Assembly (NCBI RefSeq): GCF_000732945.1
Contig: NZ_CP008944.1
Location: forward strand, 1,231,784-1,295,783
DNA length: 64,000 nt
Reading direction: 5' to 3'
Source: Corynebacterium atypicum
GTDB lineage: Bacteria; Actinomycetota; Actinomycetes; Mycobacteriales; Mycobacteriaceae
Positions 58,531 to 64,000 of the stretch are shown one piece after another. How positions within the stretch are numbered: the stretch's first letter is position 1; each line of letters begins with the position of its first letter. The position numbers and the translations under genes were made by a program. The notes under the pieces were generated by a model, which saw only the letters and a list, made by a program, of their open reading frames with translations, had not been told where the DNA came from and did not search any database.

Positions 58531-59391
58531 ATGGGAGACAGGGACCAATTTAGCCGCACGCCTTTCTACGCGGCCTTGGTGATGGCCGTAGTACTCGTCG
58601 TCGGGGTGCTCATCGGCGCGCGCGTGGTCTTCGAGCGGGCCGGCAACAAACCGGTCGTGGTCTCGGAGCTGCCCGCCCCGCAGGCCGATTCCGCCGAGTG
58701 CCATGGGCTGATGGACACCCTGCCCGCGAACGTGGCCGGCTACCAGCGCGCCGACATCGCAGAGCCCGCACCAGAGTCGACGGCCGCGTGGGTCAAAAAC
58801 TCCGAAGAACGCATCACGCTGCGCTGCGGCGTCGAGGCGCCCGCCCAGTGGGTAGAAGGTGCTGAGACCGAGGTAGTAGGCGGCGTGAGCTGGCTGCCGG
58901 TCAGCGACCCGGAGGTACACCTGACCACCTGGTATTCGGTCAACCGCACGCCGGTAGTCGCCGTGACCGCCACCGACGTCAACCCCACCGAGGACCTCGC
59001 TGAAGCGGTGCGGTCACTCCCGGAGGGCAACGTAGCCACCAACGCGCTGCCACTGGCCGCCACCCCCACCCCACAGGCCGTCGGATGCCGCGACTTTCTC
59101 ACTCACCTGCCAGTAGCCATGGGCGACTATCGGCTGACGAAAAAGGAAGGCCCGAAGGCCTGGTGGCAAGCAAAAGGCCAGATGCCCGTAGGGGTTGCCT
59201 GCGGCGTGGACATGCCCGCCAGCTACGCCCCGGGCGAGCGCCTGACCGATATCAATGGGGTTAACTGGTTCACTGAAAACGGCGTCTTCTACGCCCTCGG
59301 ATTCGATCGCGTCGTGGCCGTCGCGGCCGCCCCTCAGGGAGCCGAGGAAGTACTCGTCCCAATCGGCGCAGCTCTCAAGCAGGCCCGCTAA
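58531..59391 (+). CDS. DUF3515 family exported protein
   Basis: A 286-residue protein with a short cytoplasmic N-terminus, one hydrophobic anchor (about 13-33) and two halves with repeated features CHGLMDTLPANVAGYQ and CRDFLTHLPVAMGDYRL. This is an internal duplication typical of DUF3515. The relative in M. tuberculosis occupies the same place between thiL and ddl. Function unknown, probably envelope. ATG at 58531 is preferred over a TTG at 58501 because of the -10 spacing. Confidence 0.85.
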   Translation: MGDRDQFSRTPFYAALVMAVVLVVGVLIGARVVFERAGNKPVVVSELPAPQADSAECHGLMDTLPANVAGYQRADIAEPAPESTAAWVKNSEERITLRCGVEAPAQWVEGAETEVVGGVSWLPVSDPEVHLTTWYSVNRTPVVAVTATDVNPTEDLAEAVRSLPEGNVATNALPLAATPTPQAVGCRDFLTHLPVAMGDYRLTKKEGPKAWWQAKGQMPVGVACGVDMPASYAPGERLTDINGVNWFTENGVFYALGFDRVVAVAAAPQGAEEVLVPIGAALKQAR

Positions 59392-59411
59392 GCCAGACTT
59401 GGGCCGTGCAC

Positions 59412-60530
59412 CTAATGGTGCTCCAGCGCCGTCTCGATCAGCGTGCTAAGCAGCTCGCTATAGCCAATACCCGCGGCTTGGAACACCTGAGGATACATAG
59501 AGATCGGCGTAAACCCCGGCATCGTGTTCACCTCGTTGACCACCGGACCAGACTCAGTGACAAAGAAGTCCACCCGCATCAACCCGGAGCCCTCAAGCGC
59601 CCGAAACACGGTGATGGCCATCTCCTTAAGCTCCGCCGTGAGCTCCTCGCTGAAAGGTGCGGGGATCTGGGCCGTCACGACGTCGTCAAGATACTTCGCG
59701 TCGAAGTCGTAGAAGCCGCCCTCCGCATCGCCGGTGCCAACCAGCAGTGCGGGCACCGAAGCCACCACGGTGCCGTCCGGGCGCTCTAGCACGCCTACCT
59801 CCACCTCGTCGCCGATCGTCTCCGCCTCGACGAGAACCTTGGAATCGTCCTCAAAAGCGATCCGCAGCGCATCCTCGAGGCCTGCCCACTCGGTCACCCG
59901 CGATACGCCAATAGAGGAACCACCTCGGGCAGGCTTGACAAAGACCGGCAGCCCCAGGCGATCCTTTTGCTCTTCACTGAGCTCTTCGCCCGCCTTGACC
60001 TCCACCCCGCGCGAGACCCGCAGACCCGCGTGGGCAAGCACACTCTTGGTGAACTCCTTGTCCATTCCCCCGGCAGAGGCCAGCACCCCAGCACCTACGT
60101 AGGGCACCCCAGCTATCTCGAACAGCCCCTGGATAGTGCCATCCTCGCCGAAGGGCCCGTGGAGTACCGGAAAAATGACGTCAGCCGTGGCGTACAGCGA
60201 GCCATCGGCAAAGCGAAACTCGCCTCGGTGCCCCGGATTCAGGCTCAACGCGACCTCGTCGCCGCCGATCACCTCGGGTAGGTGGTCGCCGTGTGCCTTG
60301 AGCACCTCAAGATCCGTGGTACCAGCCACCCACTTTCCCGAGCGGGTAATGCCCACGGGCACGACGCTGAAACGCTGCGGATCCAGGTGTCCCATGACGG
60401 CACCGGCGGAAATGCAGGAGATGTTGTGTTCGGTAGAGCGACCCCCGTACAGAACGGCGACGGTGGTCTTAGCCTCGGTATCCGCGACTGCGTTACCAGC
60501 AGTATTCGAGGAATTCACAGTGTGGCGCAC
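59412..60530 (-). CDS. ddl: D-alanine--D-alanine ligase
   Basis: Makes the D-Ala-D-Ala dipeptide of peptidoglycan (372 aa). An ATP-grasp enzyme: N-domain VAVLYGGRSTEHNISCISA, then HGPFGEDGTIQGLFEIAGVP, ATP-binding VFVKPARGGSSIGVSRV and Mg-site VNEVNTMPGFTPISMYP. GTG start with only weak Shine-Dalgarno; an in-frame GTG four codons later is an alternative. Eight bases separate it from gpsA. Confidence 0.96.
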   Translation of the reverse strand: MRHTVNSSNTAGNAVADTEAKTTVAVLYGGRSTEHNISCISAGAVMGHLDPQRFSVVPVGITRSGKWVAGTTDLEVLKAHGDHLPEVIGGDEVALSLNPGHRGEFRFADGSLYATADVIFPVLHGPFGEDGTIQGLFEIAGVPYVGAGVLASAGGMDKEFTKSVLAHAGLRVSRGVEVKAGEELSEEQKDRLGLPVFVKPARGGSSIGVSRVTEWAGLEDALRIAFEDDSKVLVEAETIGDEVEVGVLERPDGTVVASVPALLVGTGDAEGGFYDFDAKYLDDVVTAQIPAPFSEELTAELKEMAITVFRALEGSGLMRVDFFVTESGPVVNEVNTMPGFTPISMYPQVFQAAGIGYSELLSTLIETALEHH

Positions 60531-60538
60531 GATGTTTT

Positions 60539-61537
60539 CTACTCAGCTTTCTTCGATCGGCCCATCAGCGCGACGATCATATCGCGCACGTCCAAACCCT
60601 TGTGACACACCGAGTACACAGCCTGGGTGATCGGCATGTCTACCTGCACGCTCTGGGCCAGCTCGAAGATCGCCTGCGACGAGATCACGCCCTCGGCTAC
60701 CTGCCCGTGCGTGGCCTTTTTCGCCTCCTCGAGCGTGCCGCCTTCACCTAACCGGGCCCCGAAGGACCGGTTTCGCGACAACGGAGAGGTGCAGGTCGCC
60801 ACCAGATCACCTAAGCCGGCTAGCCCAGAGAAGGTGCGCGCGTCAGCGCCCAAACTAACCCCGAGCCGGGTGATCTCCGCGATACCACGCGTGATCACTG
60901 TGGCCAGCGTGTTCTGGCCCAGCCCGCGCCCGGCGGCAATGCCACAGGCAAGTGCGATGACGTTCTTGCAGGCGCCGCCCACCTCACAGCCGGTGACGTC
61001 TGTGTTGGTGTACGGGCGCAGATAGTTCGTGGCCACCGCGGCCTGCACGAACTTGGCGCGCGTCTCGTCCTCGCAGGCGATCACGGTGGCCGCCGGCTGC
61101 TCCAGGGCTACCTCTTTGGCCAAGTTCGGCCCCGTCAGCACCACAATCCGCGAGCGTTCTATCTGGCCTGCCTCTTCGACCACCTGACTCATCAGCCGGT
61201 AGGTATCGCTTTCCACACCCTTCGAGATCGTCACCACCGTGGCGTCCGACGGGATCAACGTGCGCCAGCGCCCCAGGTTCTCACGCAACGTCTGACTAGG
61301 CACCCCCACAACCACGATGTCCGCGCCGTCGAGAGCTGCCGCGTCATCGGATCCCGCGGTCACCGCGTCGGGCAGCGCAATGCCCGGCAAATAGTCCGGG
61401 TTGACATGGGTGCGGTTGATCGTCTCGGCCAACTCTGAGCGCCGGGCCCACAGCCGCACGGCGTTACCGGCGTCTGCAAAGACCTTTGCCAAGGTGGTGC
61501 CCCAGGACCCCGCCCCCATGACGGCCACGTTGACCAC
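60539..61537 (-). CDS. gpsA: NAD(P)-dependent glycerol-3-phosphate dehydrogenase
   Basis: Reduces dihydroxyacetone phosphate to sn-glycerol-3-phosphate for phospholipid synthesis (332 aa). N-terminal Rossmann motif [12 protein letters not shown] (8-19); catalytic-domain elements [19 protein letters not shown] and [20 protein letters not shown] start supported by AAAGGAG six bases upstream. Probably co-transcribed with ddl. Confidence 0.97.
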   Translation of the reverse strand: MVNVAVMGAGSWGTTLAKVFADAGNAVRLWARRSELAETINRTHVNPDYLPGIALPDAVTAGSDDAAALDGADIVVVGVPSQTLRENLGRWRTLIPSDATVVTISKGVESDTYRLMSQVVEEAGQIERSRIVVLTGPNLAKEVALEQPAATVIACEDETRAKFVQAAVATNYLRPYTNTDVTGCEVGGACKNVIALACGIAAGRGLGQNTLATVITRGIAEITRLGVSLGADARTFSGLAGLGDLVATCTSPLSRNRSFGARLGEGGTLEEAKKATHGQVAEGVISSQAIFELAQSVQVDMPITQAVYSVCHKGLDVRDMIVALMGRSKKAE

Positions 61538-61698
61538 TACGGTCTCCTTTGCTTACTGCGATTAACTGCCAGCTCCCCTCTCACCGGGGTCTTGAGAAAG
61601 AGCATATCGGTAATCACGTTCGAAAGGTGAACTATCCCGCCACCGCGGCGGCAAAGCGACACCGCTGCCAAGAACCGGCAACGTAACTACCAAGGAAC

Positions 61699-61755
61699 AG
61701 GCCCAGAACTGCCGACGGGCAGGAGAACTGCTTAGAGGCAGGAAAACTGCTAAGG
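61699..61755. repeat. Three tandem 19-base repeats (core AGAACTGC)
   Basis: Consecutive 19-base units: AGGCCCAGAACTGCCGACG (61699-61717), GGCAGGAGAACTGCTTAGA (61718-61736) and GGCAGGAAAACTGCTAAGG (61737-61755). Copies two and three differ at few positions; copy one is more diverged. A related GGCAA start follows at 61756. Phased repeats about 80-130 bases before mutT1 could be protein-binding sites. Confidence 0.75.
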
Positions 61756-61832
61756 GGCAACACCATTCCACAGGCTGCACTGCGAGACCATGCCTTAAGA
61801 CTGCAATGCGCGCGGGACTGCGGCCTTAAGGG

Positions 61833-61838
61833 TAAAAC
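61833..61838 (+). promoter_or_regulatory. -10 element TAAAAC of mutT1
   Basis: TAAAAC ends seven bases before the ATG at 61846; no Shine-Dalgarno. A CTTAAG element abuts it upstream. Confidence 0.4.
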
Positions 61839-61845
61839 TAAAAGC

Positions 61846-62919
61846 ATGCCCCACCATGAAATTGATAAAGACGACGCGGCCCAATTACTCGTCACCGGCC
61901 GATTCCAACGGATCCCGCGCGATCCCGCCAGTCAATTCCCCCGGGCCACGCTAGCCGCCGGCGCCGTCATCTACCGGCGGGCAGGCGACGCCACTTATCC
62001 TCCGAAACACGCAGGCACCCATCCCGCTGACGAGGGCGGAGAACAGGGCCCGACGCGCGGAGGGAACTCGCGGTCAATCGAGGTCGCCCTCGTCCACCGG
62101 CCCCGCTATAACGACTGGTCTCTGCCCAAGGGCAAGGTGGACCCCGGCGAGAACGTCCCGCAGACGGCGCACCGGGAGATCCTCGAGGAGACTGGGATTG
62201 ATGCACGGCTAGAAAAGCTCGTGGGCACCGTCACTTACCCGGTCAAGGACCGCACGAAGGTAGTTTTCTACTGGACGGCCTCGGTAGCCGACGGCGAGTT
62301 TTCTCCGCGCGACGACGAGGTGGATGAGCTGCGTTGGGTCCCGGCGGACCAAGTAGGCGAGCTCTTGAGCTATCAGGTCGACGCCGAGGTAGTGGCCAAA
62401 GCCGCCAAACGCATCGCGCTCGAGGTAGACACCCGAGTGCTGCTTGTGCGCCACGCCCGCGCCCACCAGAGGCACAACTGGGCTGGCGACGATTATTTGC
62501 GCCCGCTCGACAAAAAAGGGCGCCGGCAGGCACACGGATTAGTACCGCTGCTTGCCGCCTTCCATCCGACGGCGGTGTATGCGGCCGAGCCGGACCGTTG
62601 CCAGCAAACCGCCGCCCCGATTGCCCAAGCCCTAGGGCTGAAGATCGAGGTGGATCGGGCATTTGGCGACGACGGCTGGCTGGAAAACATGACCCAGGCG
62701 CAAGACCGCTTCCTGCAGATCGCGACCTCGGGCGGCGTGCCGGTGGTGGTAGGCCAGGGGCTGATTATCCCGGACCTCATCGCTTGGCTTTCGGCCCGCG
62801 GCAGCTTACCGCTAGGCGACGAGGTCATGGCTAAGAAGGCAAGCACCTGGGTGCTCTCGTTTAGCAAGGGGCGCTTAGTGGGCGCGGATTACCTAGCCAG
62901 CCCGTTGCCGGCCAAGTAA
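61846..62919 (+). CDS. mutT1: Nudix hydrolase fused to histidine-phosphatase domain (MutT1)
   Basis: A 357-residue two-domain protein. The N-terminal Nudix domain has a complete Nudix box from Gly96 to Ile118 (GKVDPGENVPQTAHREILEE, then TGI). The C-terminal domain begins VLLVRHARAHQ with the RHG-type phosphohistidine His203. Mycobacterial MutT1 of the same architecture degrades 8-oxo-dGTP, 8-oxo-GTP and Ap4A. The second histidine usual in this phosphatase fold seems replaced by Gln in VVVGQGLIIPDLI. It sanitises oxidised nucleotides and complements the repair genes ung and uvrAB in this window. Confidence 0.92.
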   Translation: MPHHEIDKDDAAQLLVTGRFQRIPRDPASQFPRATLAAGAVIYRRAGDATYPPKHAGTHPADEGGEQGPTRGGNSRSIEVALVHRPRYNDWSLPKGKVDPGENVPQTAHREILEETGIDARLEKLVGTVTYPVKDRTKVVFYWTASVADGEFSPRDDEVDELRWVPADQVGELLSYQVDAEVVAKAAKRIALEVDTRVLLVRHARAHQRHNWAGDDYLRPLDKKGRRQAHGLVPLLAAFHPTAVYAAEPDRCQQTAAPIAQALGLKIEVDRAFGDDGWLENMTQAQDRFLQIATSGGVPVVVGQGLIIPDLIAWLSARGSLPLGDEVMAKKASTWVLSFSKGRLVGADYLASPLPAK

Positions 62920-62949
62920 CCACGTCGCCCTCGAGCTCTGCGGCATACC

Positions 62950-64000
62950 CTAGGCAGCCTGGGTTCTTGGGGGATCCGCCGGATTTTTCTTCGGCCGCTT
63001 CGAGCGATTATCCGCGCGACTCTCCCGGCGGTCCCCCGGGGCATCTTCCCGGCGGTCCCCCAGGTTACCGTTACCCTCCAAACGATCCTCCGCCTGAACA
63101 TGGGCATACTTCTTCCTCAGCCTAGCTCCCGCAGATCGTTCAGCGGCCACCGAGTGGTTCAGGCGCACCGGTGGATCGGGGTCTCGCATCGTAGGCGGGG
63201 CTTTCTTGCCTACTCGCCCAGTAGCTGGGTCGCGTTCCGAGTACTCCCGGCTGTCCAGGGGATCCCGAGCATCATTGTTTTGCATGTGATGACCTCTGCA
63301 CAGCAGTGTCAAGTTACCCAAGTTGCTCAGACCACCCGATGCCCAGGGACGGATATGGTGCACCTCGCAGTTGATTGCGGGCTCGTCGCAGCCCGGTTGA
63401 GTGCACACGAGTTCAGCTGCGATCAACGCTATGCGTTGCTCGATCGACGCAGAGCGCCGGAACCGGGCGGCTGCCAGAGGCTGGCCAGTGTGCGTGAGCA
63501 ACGCGGTGTAACCCAGTGGGCCCGCACCGAGGAGCATGATATCGAAAGCGGTCAGCTCCGCACTGGTGTTGGTAGCAAAGCGCATCCTGGACACTCGCGT
63601 CTGTCGCCTCGTTCAGTTTGAGCACGTCGTCGACGGTCATGGACACCACGATTGAGGTCACTCCGCTACGGTTCTGCGTCTGCGTGGCACTGAAATTGCG
63701 CAGTGCTTCGATTAAGCAGTCGGCACGGCGTTGGGTCGGCATGCGATGGTCGTCCCGATACCCTGGTTCATGGGCAGGCTTTCGTGCTGGTTTCCACACG
63801 GCATCGAGTAAGGCAAGCAGTGCCGGTGGGGCGTACCCGGAAAACTTCGCTCCGCCCAGCCGATCCTTCGGGTGTACGTTGAACTCTCTGAGGTTATGTA
63901 TCGCGGCGGGGCTTTGTGCCTTTGCATTGGCGTCTTCTACCTTGCGACGCACCCAGGCACGTAGATCCGACACGCCTCGTCGCAATCATCGCAGCCGTCT
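62950..64000 (-). pseudogene. Broken DUF222/HNH endonuclease family gene, cut by window edge
   Basis: Two minus-strand frames together make one DUF222/HNH protein. The upstream frame (to 63985) reads VSDLRAWVRRKVEDANAKA and VSMTVDDVLKLNEATDAS. The downstream frame continues VSRMRFATNTSAELTAFD and carries the HNH motif CEVHHIRPWASGG...LLCRGHH. The frames switch near 63580-63600. The upstream frame is also closed by a TGA directly before a TTG at 63985, although about 110 more N-terminal residues are expected. The C-terminal tail has a 24-base internal repeat (63023 and 63047) coding for GDRRE. So the gene has at least one and probably two disruptions. Confidence 0.78.

Larger units (their letters stand above)
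61538..61845. other. Divergent intergenic region gpsA / mutT1 with repeats
   Basis: These 308 bases contain no supported gene. They hold a three-copy 19-base tandem repeat (61699-61755), two CCTTAAG elements (near 61793 and 61823) around a GC-rich centre, and the mutT1 -10. The genes ppk and cofC, which lie between gpsA and mutT1 in mycobacteria, are absent here. Confidence 0.7.

Noticed and set aside
63023-63061. Two 15-base copies of TCCCGGCGGTCCCCC as a CRISPR-like repeat
   Set aside because: Only two copies, 24 bases apart, coding for GDRRE repeats in the HNH gene tail; no CRISPR array or cas gene is present anywhere in the window.

Overview
The window is a stretch of chromosome from a high-GC actinobacterium, almost certainly a Corynebacterium. 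The protein families, the gene order (argCJBDFRGH beside pheST; infC-rpmI-rplT; uvrA/uvrB; polA/rpsA/coaE; coaD-rsmD-recG-DAK-ung-thiL / ddl-gpsA / mutT1) and the rRNA leader all fit that genus. The second half also keeps the order known from the Mycobacterium tuberculosis kdtB-recG-ung-thiL-ddl-gpsA-mutT1 region. Species cannot be named from the sequence alone.

Layout. 1-1.7 kb: the 5' four fifths of a 16S rRNA gene on the minus strand, with its leader and promoter. 1.7-6.9 kb: a minus-strand galactose operon (galM, SSS sodium symporter, small membrane protein, galT, galK). 7-8.6 kb: Trm112-like gene and tyrS. 8.6-17.3 kb: the complete arginine operon argC-J-B-D-F-R-G-H, in which argJ and argF each carry a frameshift. 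17.5-24.4 kb: DUF222/HNH gene, pheS-pheT, TOBE protein, a decayed siderophore-type ABC ATPase and a TrmH-family methyltransferase. 24.4-25.9 kb: infC-rpmI-rplT with an unusual AUC start and an attenuator-like leader. 25.9-39.9 kb: envelope protein, uvrA, MBL hydrolase, DoxX protein, HelD-like helicase, DUF5129-like protein, two universal stress proteins, uvrB, DUF4259 and coaE. 40-47.4 kb: PTS EIIBCA, rpsA, polA and tRNA-Leu(CAA). 47.5-51.1 kb: a DUF368 lipid carrier transporter translationally coupled to a three-gene polar amino acid ABC importer. 51.1-62.9 kb: TSUP permease, coaD, rsmD, small biotinyl-domain protein, recG, DAK2 kinase-like protein, ung, thiL, DUF3515, ddl, gpsA and mutT1. 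62.9-64 kb: a broken DUF222/HNH gene.

Most of the content is housekeeping: arginine synthesis, translation, nucleotide-excision and base-excision repair, CoA and cell-wall precursor synthesis. Many genes overlap by 1-4 bases, and many lack a Shine-Dalgarno sequence but have a -10 hexamer 6-8 bases before the start codon, which is the layout of leaderless transcripts.

The most unusual signal is a short iterated DNA word, TTTCCCCACG (often extended to TTTTCCCCACGG). I count fifteen copies by eye, fourteen of them between 12.8 and 26.4 kb, in both orientations, inside and between genes and in all three reading frames. I do not recognise it as a known element. Other points worth checking are the two slippage-type frameshifts in the arginine operon, the ABC ATPase that lost its catalytic core in frame, the infC leader, and perfect or near-perfect inverted repeats placed on promoters.
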